Assembly: GCA_000442015.1 (NCBI GenBank)
Contig: KE560848.1
Span: 1-64,000 of the forward strand
DNA from: Rozella allomycis CSF55
Taxonomy: Eukaryota; Rozellomycota
Length of the DNA: 64,000 bases
Reading direction: 5' to 3'
In this document: positions 23,362-34,717 of the stretch, one piece after another
Layout of the letters: every line of letters begins with the position of its first letter
Position numbering within the stretch: position 1 is the stretch's first letter
Notes under the pieces: generated by a model
The model's input: the letters and a program-made list of their open reading frames with translations, nothing else
Database searches by the model: none
What the model was told of the DNA's origin: nothing
Program-made: the position numbers and the translations under genes

Positions 23362-24312
23362 ATGATCGTCACAAAGCCTATTATATTAGCATTTTTATTG
23401 TGTGCGAAACAAATAAATGCATACAAACAATCTGATGCCCTCCCAGATGCTATTTCATCAGGTCAAGATGCTAGTGCTGACGAGTCATCATTCGCTTCTC
23501 CCAGCATAAGGTACAAAACCGGTGGAGACACCACTGAAGATTCTGCTGATAAAGATAAGTGTAATGATGAGGAAGACAACGAAATTATGAATAATAATGC
23601 AGCCGAAGAAGAATTAGATAATGTCAAGGCAGCAAAAGATTACTATAATGGACACTGGGCGCGAAGACAAGTTGACAATAAGGAATCGGGCTATGACGAA
23701 GAAAATGAATCTGATGAATCTGAGCAAGATGACAATGATAACGTATCATCTTACGGAATTTCTGATGAGGGACAAGGCGGATCTAAACAAAATGAATCTG
23801 ATGAGTCTGCTGACGATGAGAGCAGTGAATCTAAACAAAATGAATATGATGAGTCTGCTGATAACGAGTTGGCTGATCCCCTACAAAATGATACAGGTGA
23901 ATTAGCTGAGAATGAATTCAGTGAACCAAAGCAAAGTCAATCTGAAGAGTCTGCTGATAATGGGGCCGAGTCTAAACAAAATGAATATGATGAGTCTGCT
24001 GATAACGAATTGGCTGATCCCCAACAAAATGATTTAGCTGAATCAGCTGAGAATGAATTCAGTGAATCTAAACAAAATGAGTCTGAATCTGATGAATATG
24101 CACAATACGATCACGGGGATTCTACATCTGACCATGATAAACATCATGATGGTGGCAAAAAGGAAGATATAAATCAAAATATCAAGATCAACAACACGGT
24201 ACGAGAAAGTTTAAGTTCAAATGAATACTCTATTAATGCATCTTCAGTAATTTCAGTCAGCGTGGTGGCGTCTTTTGTCATTGCGACTTTAGTGGCCAGA
24301 ATAATAATTTGA
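23362..24312 (+). CDS. Acidic, repeat-containing surface protein
   Basis: Single exon, 316 residues from ATG 23362. The signal peptide is MIVTKPIILAFLLCAKQINA. The ectodomain is extremely acidic and rich in D, E, S, N and Q. It contains imperfect repeats built on SKQNEYDESADNELADP and AENEFSE, each present at least twice. The copies at about 23827-23881 and 23968-24022 are nearly identical at DNA level, so the array is recent. The C-terminus (SVISVSVVASFVIATLVARII) is hydrophobic to the end, which fits either a single-pass anchor or a GPI-attachment signal. No domain recognised. Likely a wall or surface protein. Confidence 0.8.
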   Translation: MIVTKPIILAFLLCAKQINAYKQSDALPDAISSGQDASADESSFASPSIRYKTGGDTTEDSADKDKCNDEEDNEIMNNNAAEEELDNVKAAKDYYNGHWARRQVDNKESGYDEENESDESEQDDNDNVSSYGISDEGQGGSKQNESDESADDESSESKQNEYDESADNELADPLQNDTGELAENEFSEPKQSQSEESADNGAESKQNEYDESADNELADPQQNDLAESAENEFSESKQNESESDEYAQYDHGDSTSDHDKHHDGGKKEDINQNIKINNTVRESLSSNEYSINASSVISVSVVASFVIATLVARIII

Positions 24313-24348
24313 AATAAAATGGCTTTTATTATAACTGCTTATAAAGTT

Positions 24349-25704
24349 TCAATCCTTTTTATGCACCAACAATCTGAAAGTATTTAAATAGAGCATTGAG
24401 TAGACTTCTTTCGCAACTAGTTCAATTCCTTCGTAGTTATTTAATTCAATGGCTTTTTTCATAATACCAGAAGGTAAATTCAATTCATATGGTGCATCCT
24501 GAAAAATGAATCGTTTAAAAATATCTTGCACTTGTTTCTTACTATCTAGAAATTATCAGTCAATGTATTTACTAACGGCATTGTCCAAATGGAGAGTTTT
24601 CGATAATTTTTCTTCCATGCTCTGTGCTGCCCTAAGCTTTTGATATTGCTCATAATAAATTATATTTTCGACCTCAAAGTGCTTTATTGCTAGTTCTTTC
24701 AACAGTTTAAATGTCTCCTTGTCTTTTAACGCTCTTTCAAAAGCCTCCTTATTGTAAGTCAATGATTCCGCCTTTTGATTGTTAACAAAATATGTTCTTA
24801 TCAATGGAAGTACACATGAATATATATGAGAAAATAAAAATCCTATCAAAACAAATAAATTATTGCCGATTTTGCTGAGAGGGGAATCTGAAGGCAAGAA
24901 TGTAATTACAAAATACATGATTATACCCAAATTTTCTGTTAAAAGCGATAAAAATAGCTCTTCCTTTATATGGTAAGAGTCCTTTATCAATCTTAGTTCA
25001 TGAATGACCAGGAGAGATAGAAGAGAGAGCCATACACGATGAACGTTGATGGGAATCATATCAATGAAACTACATTTTCCACCTAAATCCCGTGCGGTAA
25101 AAATATTGATAACGAAGAAAATGGACGAAATAAGAAAGCACCATGCGGTTATTTTCAACACGATACTTAAAGACAAACTCGAAGGAACAAAATATACTCT
25201 TCCTTCTTTGCCATCATCGGAAACAAAAGAATCTTATATTTAATATTGTATGTGTAACTTACGGTTGAAGGAATTATTAGTTCCGGTACCTTTTTCCTTT
25301 TTCGAAGATTTTGCAAAGACTTTGAGCGCAAACTTCTCGACAAAGTTAGTGGATATTTTTGTTTTTAGCTTTAGATTTTGCACTAAGTTAATGCAAATTA
25401 AATGGAGCGCTCTAAATAAGTAGCTATACATCCATATTGGTATTAAGTAATTCGTTAGAATAAGCCTTATCCAGCAAGGATAAACAAACTCTTCGTCATA
25501 TCTATTCAATGTTAACAAGGCGCTTATAACTACGGCATATGAACATAATATACATTGAATCATCAACGGTACCATGCGGATTTTCAATACAGGTTGTTCT
25601 CGTCGGATGTATATAAGAGCTAGAGGTATAAAATGAATGGCAGTAAATAAAGCTGACAAAATAATGAATTCTTGAGTTATAGTCAGGATAGAAGCAGTTG
25701 TCAT
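24349..25704 (-). CDS. 7TM receptor with C-terminal RGS domain (copy 1)
   Basis: Three exons (introns 25234-25263, 30 nt, and 24546-24572, 27 nt) encode 432 residues. The first ~260 residues carry seven membrane segments, with RMVPLMIQCILCSYAVVIS and LTNYLIPIWMYSYLFRALHL among them. The C-terminal domain has RGS features: EAFERALKDKETFKLLKELA, FEVENIIYYEQYQKL, APYELNLPSGI and AKEVYSMLYLNTFRL. RGS domains speed up GTP hydrolysis by G-alpha subunits. The 7TM-RGS fusion is known from early-diverging fungi, amoebae and plants. It lies next to a paralogue of the same design on the same strand, so this is a tandem duplication. Confidence 0.88.
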
Positions 25705-25803
25705 TATCGGAGATTAATTTGGTGTCCGGAGTAGACGCAGTTACGTGAGAGTTTAAAAGGCAGGGAGAATAAAATATATCGCTTCAATCAAATTTATTAT
25801 TAT

Positions 25804-27245
25804 CTATACATTTTCAGCTCCGTCTTTTCCTTGCTGTTGTTTCACGTACACTCTGAATGTATTGAGGTAAATCATTGAATAAACTTCTTTAGCCACTAAG
25901 TCTATTCCTTCTATATTCTTTAGTTCACGGGCTTGTTTAATGATTGTAGATGGAATATTTAGCTCGTAAGGGGCGTTTTCGACTAAAAAGTTGGAGTAAA
26001 TGGCATGTACTCTTTTTGAGCCTATTACACATAAAAATGAGTATTACTTGCAGAATTTTCATGCAATATAGACCTATTCGATTTTTCTTCCAAGTTGGGT
26101 CTGTTGGCAATGAGCTTCTGGTAATCGTCATAAAACATAATGTTCTCGACCTCAAAATGCTTTATTGCTAGTTCTTTTAACCTGGAAAAAGTAGCCTTGT
26201 CTGCTAAAGCCCTTTCAAACGCTTCTTTTGAATATTGTACGCCAAGTTTTGTTTCCACGTGCAAATAACTTTTTATCAATGGTATAACGCAAGAATAAAG
26301 ATGGGTTGTAACATAACCAACAGTTGGCCACAAATTGTTTCCTAGAAGTCCTAAAGGTGAATCATCGGGAAGAAACGCTACAACTACGAACATAATTGTT
26401 GCAATAATGGAGATTAAGACGGAAAGGAAAATGTCTTTCTTGATGTGAAAAGAGTCATCAATATTGATTAATTCAGTGATGACATAAAGATTTGCCAGAG
26501 ACACAATGATTCTATGAGAAGTTATTGGAATCAATGCATGAAATGGACAGCTGCCATAAATGTCATCAGTATTGGCGAGGATATTGATTACACAGAATAC
26601 TGTTGAAATTAAAGAACAGTAAAACGTTATCTTTACAACTATATAAACAGATACACCATTAGGAATAACGTATACTCTAGGCCCGCCTTTTGAAGCGTTT
26701 GAATTTAGAGCAGATGCATCAATTATTGAGGCTTCTTTTGAAGAGTTATTTCCTTTGTTGTTTGTATGTTGATTATGGACGCTATCTTTGTTACTGTTTG
26801 AATTAACTGTTTTCGATCGCGAAACCTTATTTGACCTTGCATATACGAAGAGGGCAAACCTTTGAACTAAGCTTAGGTTAGAAAGGAGCACTGAGGTATT
26901 GGTCAATGACAATTCCAATTTAACTCTTTGTATAACATTCATGCAAATCAAATACAAAGCGCGGAACATGTAACTGTATAGCCATAATGGAATCAGATAG
27001 CTTGTAAGGACCATCCGAGCAATACATGGATAGTCAGTTGTATTTTCAAAATATTTCAAAGTCAAAACAGTGTTAATTGTGACAGCTAGACCAGATATCA
27101 TAGATTGCATCATTAAAGGTACCATTCGAACTTTTAGGAGGGGATGTTCTCTTCTTAAATATATCAACATGATTGGAACAATGTAAAATATGGATATCGC
27201 AATAAGCCAAGCTAACAATTCATGTAAACGCGAAGGATCCGCCAT
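25804..27245 (-). CDS. 7TM receptor with C-terminal RGS domain (copy 2)
   Basis: Two exons (intron 26022-26047, 26 nt) encode 471 residues. It is colinear with the neighbouring copy: RMVPLMMQSMISGLAVTI, LTSYLIPLWLYSYMFRALYL, EAFERALADKATFSRLKELA, FEVENIMFYDDYQKL, APYELNIPSTI and AKEVYSMIYLNTFRV. It differs mainly in a longer Ser/Asn/Lys-rich third cytosolic loop (about residues 145-200). The RGS intron sits at a comparable place in both copies, while the loop intron of copy 1 is absent. Probably a receptor or sensor that itself damps G-protein signalling; the ligand is unknown. Confidence 0.88.
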
Positions 27246-27436
27246 TGCAGAAGAATATTTTCCTTGCGGTTACCAAGGACCTGATTTAATATGGTTAAAT
27301 AAATCAAAATGGGGTTAAAAAGCATGTCAAACTGATTCATTCCTGCTAAAAATAGTAGCATTTATACAGCCATTATTCACTTGAATACATACTATTATGT
27401 TCATTAAATATTTAGAATTTCGGCCATGGCAACTAA

Positions 27437-29581
27437 ATGTTCTTATGGATTTTATTATCTCTAAATCTAATTAGCTCTTCCAATATCCAAAAAATATTAT
27501 TGCATGACAGCAGAGAATTGAGTAACTTGAGAAAAATCCTAGACAGAGACAGTGTAGAGTATACATTTATCGAGAACATTGATATCCATCATCAAATAAC
27601 GTATCAATTCGATTTCAATGCCCCAAGAAACATTGACCGATCTAGCTATATTAATGAAAGGTCTTTGTCTCCTTTTAATATTTCAAAACCACTTCTGCTT
27701 GAGCGCGTAAAAAGAGGCAATGAAGATCCATACTTCAAATACCAATGGAGTTATGTAACAAAATCTGTCAAATTGCATGTAGACTAATATTGGGCAATAC
27801 GATGAAAGTACCACTTCCTACGACTATGGATTAAAATCATATGCTTACCTTACAGGAAAAAACATATCAATAAGAATAATTGATGATGGATTAGACGTTT
27901 ATCATTTCGATCTAAAGCATTTCGTAAATTTCAATGCTAACAAAAATTGGTAGAATCCTGATTTAAGCTACAATGTTAACGATAAAAACTATGATTTAAT
28001 GCCCTCAGATCTGTCCATGAATCATGGAACTAGATGCGTTGGCCAAATTATTGCTTTACCAGATAACGGGTATTGTATAGTTGGTTTTGCACCTGAAGCA
28101 TCTGTTAGTTGTAAGTTTATTATTTGGTTTTATTAAGTTATAAAATTGCTCGACAAACCTCATACAGATTTTGAAGAAGCGTTTTCTATATCGTACAAAG
28201 GCCTGCATGATATCTATTCCCTGAGTTGGGGCCCACCTGATTATGGTAATTTCAGTGAAGGGCCAGGAAAGTACATGAATGATGCATTCGAACGCGCCAT
28301 AGTCCAGGGGAGAAATAAAAAAGGCTCAATAATAATAGTCGCGGCGGGAAATGGTGGAGATATTGACGATTGCAATTATGACGGTTATGTAAACGATCCG
28401 AGGGTTATTGCAGTTGGAGCAGTCATGATGAATGAAAAAAGGCCATTCTATCAAGAGCGATGCTCAGCGATGTTGATCACGGGTTATAGTGGCGGTTACA
28501 TGGCTGGAATAGTAATTGAGTTGAATTTTTAAGATATGGCAACAACTGATTTGAATGGAGGTTGTACTTTAAGTCATTCTGGCACGTCAGCAGTTGGTAA
28601 GGCATTTGATTCTTAATTAGTAGTCCCTGCGGTCTCTGCAATTATTGCAAAGTTACTAAACTTAAGGTATGGATATAAATAATATAATTTTGGCCTGATT
28701 TAACATGGAGGGATGTTCAGTACTTGCTAATTTTATCGACCAAGCAAAACGATCCGTCAAGCGCTCAATGGCAAGCAAATGCTGCGGGCTTGAAATTTCA
28801 TCCATATTATGCATTTGGAGTTTTAAAGGCGAATATTTTGTTCAACATGTCGCAAGAATGGAGCCTAGTCGGGGATCAGATAATATTAACCGAAAGTTCC
28901 TATAAGAGTTATAAAATTGCGCCTTTGTCCAAAACACAAATTTATTTCAAATTTTCTCCCAGAAAGTTCGGATTATCATGCGAGAAGATTTCAATCACAT
29001 TCTTTCTCCAGCATCCTTATCCAGGTATGCTTGAATCTACAATAATGTCACCGCATAACACATCGTCTGTAATCGCGACAAGGAGAGTAAATGATAAAAA
29101 TTATTTTGCTTCATCATGGACATTTTCTACCCCTCATTTCTGGGGCGAGTTTATTAACGGAACGTGGATATTTCAGATCATTGATGGCAGAGATAACCAT
29201 GAAGGTGACTCTGGCATAATCAAAGATATGAGCTTCCAAATATACGCCACTGATCGTTCTATTTTTTCGAGCTCATCGTATCCCAAAGATAATCAACTAG
29301 ACGTTTTCTTGGCTATTGGATTACTATGTTTTATGATAATACTAATAATTTACTCAAGATACAGGTCAAAGAAGAAAAACAATGAAGGATATAAACCATT
29401 AAATTCTAAACCAGTCAATCAAAGCCATCGAAACTCTAAAATGGTAAAATCAAAATCTCTGGCTAATATTAAACTAACCACTTCAACTAATCTAATAACA
29501 AACAAAATAAAAAAGTCAATATCAATGTTGTCAATTAATAAGAACCAATCACATTGGGTAGATATTGAAAAGCAAGGGTGA
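27437..29581 (+). CDS. KEX2: Kexin/furin-like proprotein convertase
   Basis: Seven exons encode 659 residues. Signal peptide MFLWILLSLNLISSS, then a pro-region ending at the autocleavage site LLLERVKRG. The S8 catalytic domain has Asp in IRIIDDGLD, His in MNHGTRCVGQ, the oxyanion Asn in VAAGNGG, and Ser in SHSGTSAVVPA. Also present are SLSWGPPDY and TWRDVQYL. A P-domain follows (EWSLVGDQI ... WTFSTPHFWGEFINGTW ... QIIDGRDNHEGDSG), then one membrane segment (VFLAIGLLCFMIILIIYS) and a cytosolic tail. It cleaves secretory precursors after basic pairs in the late Golgi. Introns: 27755-27782, 27924-27953, 28111-28137, 28512-28538, 28597-28623 and 28667-28692. Two of them end in TG. Confidence 0.95.
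28512..28538 (+). other. 27-nt GT...TG intron in the kexin gene
   Basis: Begins GTAATT and ends AGATATG, followed by GC. It joins YSGGYMAGI to ATTDLNGGCTLSHSGTSA, matching the TTDL...C..SH.GTSA block of the family. The only frame-keeping GT...AG alternative starts GTTACA and is 39 nt, outside the size range, and gives a poorer match. Confidence 0.65.
28667..28692 (+). other. 26-nt GT...TG intron in the kexin gene
   Basis: Begins GTATGG and ends ATTTTG, followed by GC. It joins KLLNLR to PDLTWRDVQYL, a conserved block. An AG 44 nt from the donor is also in frame but would delete PDLTWR from the protein and give an intron far above the local size range. Confidence 0.7.
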
Positions 29582-29645
29582 AATACCTGATTAATTGCGG
29601 TTTATTTTAATAAAGATATATATCATAAATTAAATCGTCCTAAAT

Positions 29646-30350
29646 TCAATCTTCTTTCTTAACTTCAGCGGGCCGATAAGGTTTGTTAAATGTGCTGACG
29701 GCAATGTAAGTGGAGGTAACACTAGCAATAATTGATGTCAGTATGCGATCAATATGATCTTCCATAAACCCTTTCTTCTTCTTGTCAGCGTCTTTATCTT
29801 TTTCGTTTTCGATTGTAGCGATAGTATTGTCTGACAGGGTAGTTTCCCCCTCTCTTGGTCTCTGATTTTCATTTATGTCTTTATTCTTTTTGAGTGCGTC
29901 ATCAATTATTCTGTCAATCGGTATATCATCCTTATTTGAGGCATCTGATGGTTTAGCATTTTCAATAATGATATCAGCAGAATAAATGTCGGTCAAGGGT
30001 TGTGGATGTGAGATCTTTCCATTTTCTTCACCCTCAACTTTATACGTCGAATCCATAGATATTTCTTTATCATTTTGAGATGCGATACTATCGTTTTGAT
30101 CAAAAATTCTACTTGATTTGACATCTTTTTGTGCTTTAATTTGATCACTTATTTGACGTGTTGTTTCAACAGCTGGATCTGATTGAACTTGTTTATGGTG
30201 TAATTTAAAACGCGCTTGTATGTTTTCTGGCACTACTGGACTATTTTCTTTCAATCGACCAACATTATCCAACGGGGGCGGGTTGGGAAAAGGAAATTCA
30301 GTAGTGATGGATATTAGAATGGAGATAAATAATTGTGTCATAAAATTCAT
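29646..30350 (-). CDS. Secreted/membrane protein of unknown function
   Basis: Single exon, 234 residues from ATG 30350. N-terminal signal peptide MNFMTQLFISILISITTEFP, then a Pro-rich stretch and a polar, charged ectodomain with no cysteine. A hydrophobic segment near the C-terminus (ILTSIIASVTSTYIAVSTF) is followed by a short charged tail (RPAEVKKED). The layout is that of the other signal peptide/low-complexity/single-span proteins in the window. No family recognised. Confidence 0.7.
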   Translation of the reverse strand: MNFMTQLFISILISITTEFPFPNPPPLDNVGRLKENSPVVPENIQARFKLHHKQVQSDPAVETTRQISDQIKAQKDVKSSRIFDQNDSIASQNDKEISMDSTYKVEGEENGKISHPQPLTDIYSADIIIENAKPSDASNKDDIPIDRIIDDALKKNKDINENQRPREGETTLSDNTIATIENEKDKDADKKKKGFMEDHIDRILTSIIASVTSTYIAVSTFNKPYRPAEVKKED

Positions 30351-30450
30351 GTTAGTGTATGAGTATGATAATTTGGTAATTTTAATGTGCGTGAACAAAA
30401 TGTTTCAGAAGCGCATGAATATGATTCTAAAAATAGAACAAAAGTTATAT

Positions 30451-32955
30451 TTATTCTTGGTCAAGGTTTGGAATCCAAAATGCGCCGTCTATGTAGTCGC
30501 TTTCAATATCCAGATTATCATGATTGCTTCCAATCACTGAATTATTTTTATATTTGACAGAAGAGATGACTTTGTTACCAGGGTTAAACATTGAAGAAGG
30601 AAATAAAGAGGGTCCATTGAGTAAATAGCAAGATGTATCACGAAACACTTTAAAATCAGTAAAATTAACAAAATTCTTATCCCAATTCATAGTAGTAGTT
30701 GTTGATGTAGTTTCCGTTGTAGTTGCCGCTGTATTAGTATTTAAAGTTGTAGTAGCTGAAGTTATCATGGGCTCGAAAGAAGATGCAGTAGATTTATTTT
30801 CATTTTCTCTAACAGATTCATCTTTTAAACTAGTAGATTCCAAAGAATCAACTTTATTGTCAGTGGTGAACATAAGCAGATCATTTAATAAAACTTTCTT
30901 GTTCTTCTTTTCTCTTTTTTTGATTAATTTTTTATTTAAATCATTTGAATTTATTAATTGAACATTTTTGAAAACTTGTTGCTTCTTTTGTTCAGTTATG
31001 GGACTGTTAATTATGAATTTTACAATTGAATTTTCAGAAGAAGATTTTGTAGGTTTATCGTTACAATCTAATGAATTTGAATTAATTTTATTTGATGAAA
31101 TTGATAAAGAATCTTTGTAATCTTGAATAACTTTTTCTAATCCATTTTTTTCTAATTTTTCTAAAAGTACTTTAAGACCAGGGGTATTTAAAATCTTGTT
31201 CCAAATTCTAACTAATTTATGATTTTCATCATTGATTGTATTTTTTAAAGATTTTATTGAATTATTTTTTCTTGATATTTCGATTGTTAGTTTGTTCTTT
31301 TGATCAATCGTCACGTCAACATTTGATTGATGAGTGTTTATTATATTTTCAATTAAAGAATGCAAATGATTGGCTCTGAATGCAGCGAATGTATATCTAT
31401 CTATTAAAGTTGGAAACATTTCCATATTTATGTACAAAATTTCACGAACCAATTGAATTTTTTGTTTCTCTTCTTTTCTTAAATATTCAACTTTTAAATT
31501 ATTAATTAAACTTAAAAGGACTTTAATCTTTTTATTTAATTGCTCAGCTTCCATTTGATATTCTTCACTCTGGACTTTAATTGGAAATTTCAAAAGGCTA
31601 TTCAATGCTTCTCTTCTACTCAAATATTCAAACAAAATTCCTTTATGCATCGAATCAACCAAATATTGAAGTTTAAAAATCTTTAAATTTCTTTCATTTA
31701 TTAAAGCAGAATATTCCATTCTCTGTTCTCTAATTAATTCCAGAATATCATTTGACAAATCATTTATCATTCTATTCAATCCTTCAATAATCACGCTGGA
31801 TTGTCCTAAAAGCTTTAATTCATTTTCATTCATGAATTGTACATTGTCAAAGAATAGACTCTTTTCATTTGAAATACCAAAAGATTCCAAAGAACCAACG
31901 TGAAACTTTTTCTTAAAATATTGTTTGAAATAGATCATAGTTTGATTCAACAAATATCTGCCCATTAGTATTTTACTCTCATCTAAAAACAAATACAAGA
32001 TTATCCCTAAACTTGTCAAACTATTAGGAGGGAAATATAAAGCTGGAAGAGAATAAAGAAATACATAAATTGGCAAAGTATTCCATAAATTGTAAAACCA
32101 AATGTCAACAAGTTTATCACTCACATAAAACAACAAAGCCATTATTACATTGAAATTAGGAATAATTTGAAAACACAAAAACAAAGCCCCAGCAACAAAT
32201 ATTGAAGATTTTCTTATCTCAATTTTGTCGTGGGCTACAATAGTCATTACCTTGAACATGGCTTGACAAAACTCGTATGAAACTCCAACAAAATATAGAA
32301 TCATCAACTCTGTAATAAAATAATACGCGAAAAAACACACAAAATTATTTCCAAATACTTCCGTCACATAATTCAAAAATGTCATCAATAAAAGGCTCTT
32401 TGTTGATTGAATCGATTTCAATTTTGCCTTTGACTTTAGACACACATCATCATTGCAAAAATAATATTGAAAGAATAGATCACAAGTCAAACAAGACGAT
32501 AGCTCTATATACATTAGGCGAGAGTAATTAACATCAAAATGCAAACCATCACTATACTCTGCACACTCAAAAGACTTGTGATCAATCGATGAAAGATTGT
32601 CTCGGAGTACAAAGAAAGAAGTAATTTTGTCCCGGCTAATCTGTAAATTCTTCAATACCCTTGTTTGAGTTGCAGGGTTGCGGGATGGTCCCATGTTTCC
32701 AATCAAGCGTTGTTCATTCAATCCAATCCAACCACCCCTTTTATAAAAATTATGGATCCATTCTTTTATAACCATATCATGATACTGTGAAAGCCGAATT
32801 AATGAGGCCCAGTCTTCGGCATTCACAGTGGGATAAATTGTTCGAATCATGTCACTCACTATAATATAAAACAATGTACTGATATCAATAAACCAGCCAA
32901 CTACGATTGAACAAAGGATCGTCCCCGACATTGAAAGTTGATATCGAAATTTCAT
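30451..32955 (-). CDS. Large multi-pass membrane protein with coiled-coil tail
   Basis: Single intronless exon, 834 residues. An N-terminal membrane segment (TILCSIVVGWFIDISTLFYI) precedes a region of about 180 residues with several cysteines (SSCLTCDLFFQYYFCNDDVC). A cluster of four or more membrane segments follows (LMILYFVGVSYEF, SSIFVAGALFLCFQIIP, IMALLFYVSDKLVDIWFY, GIILYLFLDE). The second half is soluble, with coiled-coil segments and a Lys-rich patch (LIKKREKKNKKVLLN). It ends in a Thr-rich run (TTTTETTS-like) and an acidic tail. I recognise no family. The lack of introns over 2.5 kb is unusual among the larger genes here. Confidence 0.75.
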   Translation of the reverse strand: MKFRYQLSMSGTILCSIVVGWFIDISTLFYIIVSDMIRTIYPTVNAEDWASLIRLSQYHDMVIKEWIHNFYKRGGWIGLNEQRLIGNMGPSRNPATQTRVLKNLQISRDKITSFFVLRDNLSSIDHKSFECAEYSDGLHFDVNYSRLMYIELSSCLTCDLFFQYYFCNDDVCLKSKAKLKSIQSTKSLLLMTFLNYVTEVFGNNFVCFFAYYFITELMILYFVGVSYEFCQAMFKVMTIVAHDKIEIRKSSIFVAGALFLCFQIIPNFNVIMALLFYVSDKLVDIWFYNLWNTLPIYVFLYSLPALYFPPNSLTSLGIILYLFLDESKILMGRYLLNQTMIYFKQYFKKKFHVGSLESFGISNEKSLFFDNVQFMNENELKLLGQSSVIIEGLNRMINDLSNDILELIREQRMEYSALINERNLKIFKLQYLVDSMHKGILFEYLSRREALNSLLKFPIKVQSEEYQMEAEQLNKKIKVLLSLINNLKVEYLRKEEKQKIQLVREILYINMEMFPTLIDRYTFAAFRANHLHSLIENIINTHQSNVDVTIDQKNKLTIEISRKNNSIKSLKNTINDENHKLVRIWNKILNTPGLKVLLEKLEKNGLEKVIQDYKDSLSISSNKINSNSLDCNDKPTKSSSENSIVKFIINSPITEQKKQQVFKNVQLINSNDLNKKLIKKREKKNKKVLLNDLLMFTTDNKVDSLESTSLKDESVRENENKSTASSFEPMITSATTTLNTNTAATTTETTSTTTTMNWDKNFVNFTDFKVFRDTSCYLLNGPSLFPSSMFNPGNKVISSVKYKNNSVIGSNHDNLDIESDYIDGAFWIPNLDQE

Positions 32956-33248
32956 TTATCAACAGATTTCGAAATTGCACACTGCAGTATAAAATGAAGC
33001 AATTAAAACAAAAATTCTTGAATTCCTAATTTCCTACACTGGTAAAGACTCCTGATTGTAACGCTACAATATTTGATTTAATTTGTTATTGCCAAGGTGA
33101 AAATTCTTACTAGTAGCTACAAATAGAGTATAGACATAACATACTTATTCAGTTTCTTAATGTCATTCTTTTGTGGTCCCTCAACAAATTTCGTAAATTT
33201 GGCTATTCCCAAATTTCAGAATAAAATTTTCAAGCCCCCTTGTCAGAG

Positions 33249-33618
33249 ATGGTTCAACGTTTACACTACCGCCGTAGACTATCATACAACACAAAATCCA
33301 ACAAGGTCCGTGTTATCAAAACTCCAGGTGGTTCTCTCCGCTATTTGCACATCAAGAAACGTGCTGGTGCTCCAAAGTGCGGTGAATGCCGTCAACAACT
33401 TCACGGAGTAAATTAAAAAAATAATTTTTATTTAATAGATCCCTTGCTTGAGACCAAGAGAATATGCAACCATCAGCAAATCCAAGAAGAATGTCACTAG
33501 AGCTTATGGTGGTAACTGCTGCGCTCGCTGCACCAGACAACGTATTGTTAGAGCTTTCTTGGTTGAAGAACAAAAGATTGTCAAAAAAGTTTCAAAAGCT
33601 AAGGCTCTCAAGAAATAA
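33249..33618 (+). CDS. RPL34: 60S ribosomal protein eL34
   Basis: Two exons (intron 33408-33438, 31 nt) encode 112 residues. [72 protein letters not shown] and [18 protein letters not shown] follow the family without gaps. The two CxxC pairs are intact. It is a structural protein of the large subunit. Codon use is enriched for C-ending codons, as in uS2. An open frame just upstream (from 33160) is in another frame and is most likely leader sequence. Confidence 0.97.
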
Positions 33619-33643
33619 ATTTGCACTTTGTTCTTACATTTAT

Positions 33644-34601
33644 TTAGGTTGCAGAGTTATCTATCGGTTGAACGCAGAGCGGACATGTTTTGTTCATTTT
33701 TAGCCAAGTATCAACACATTTGATGTGGAAATGATGTTTACATGGAAGGAAACGAATGTCTTCCCCAATCTCATAGTTTACGAGACATATCGAGCACAAA
33801 TTGTCTTCCTCTTTAATTTCGCATCCTTCGGGTAATTGACCTTGTTTGAATTTGCATTTTGGCAGATTATCGATATGTTTTTGGTCAGCACCTCTCTCAT
33901 TATCATGCACTTCAATGTGTCTCAAAACAGCTAAAACACATGGCAAGCAGCAGATAATAGCTACACACAACAAAACTGGAAACATGAACATAATCCATTG
34001 AATTGAAATCATGACCAACGCAGTGTAGAATATACAAAGACTACAAACCTGAGTACTCATTAACCATGCATTGCCAGCAAAAAGCAAGATTGCGCTACCA
34101 AATGTCAATAGCTTTTCAGCTCTTAGAATCAAGCATTAATTATCTTTACTGGTCAGCGTATATTTTGTACTGAATCCACCTCTCCCTCGTTTCGATAAGA
34201 TTCAATGCGTGATTGCTTGCATCTATTTCGGTATCCTGTGTGGCTAGTAAAGCCGCAGGAACTATGCGTTTCCCAAAGATAACTAGTGGAATCGATCCAA
34301 ACATTCTGATGATTATAATAAAAACCAAGTAAACCTATATTTCGATTAAACAAAATTTACGTGTAACGGGCTATCGCATATTGGATCATATCTTTGAAAG
34401 ACAAGAGCTACCAAACAGGCGATAATCTGAGAATATATGCCAGTAACAACATACTTGAGCTGTATGAAATAAACATATGCCGATCACTATCCAAATCGGG
34501 TATAAAATAATGGTAGGCCTTCTGATCATAGTATGAGCCATGTTAGTTCTCGCGGACATGTTTCTCTGGTGTCGGTCATGAGATGTATCATCAAAATTCA
34601 T
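33644..34601 (-). CDS. Multi-pass membrane RING-H2 E3 ubiquitin ligase
   Basis: Four exons encode 291 residues; introns are 34427-34454, 34335-34360 and 34123-34150 (26-28 nt). At least four membrane segments are visible: [48 protein letters not shown] and the [39 protein letters not shown] region. The C-terminal RING-H2 is complete: [41 protein letters not shown]. It should transfer ubiquitin to membrane or lumenal targets from the cytosolic face; the target is unknown. Confidence 0.88.
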
Positions 34602-34717
34602 GATTATGAAATTCTGTAAATTAAGATTTAAATGACGGCAAGCTTTGATACTAATTTTATTTTGCGAGTTTAAATTTGCGAGTTAAAATTAAGAGAAACC
34701 CTTGTCGTAAAATTTGA

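Noticed and set aside
27924-27953. In-frame TAG in the kexin gene, as if the protease were broken
   Set aside because: The stop lies in a 30-nt GTAAAT...TAG intron. Removing it gives KHF-NPDLSYNVND and keeps the protease frame through His, Asn and Ser motifs.
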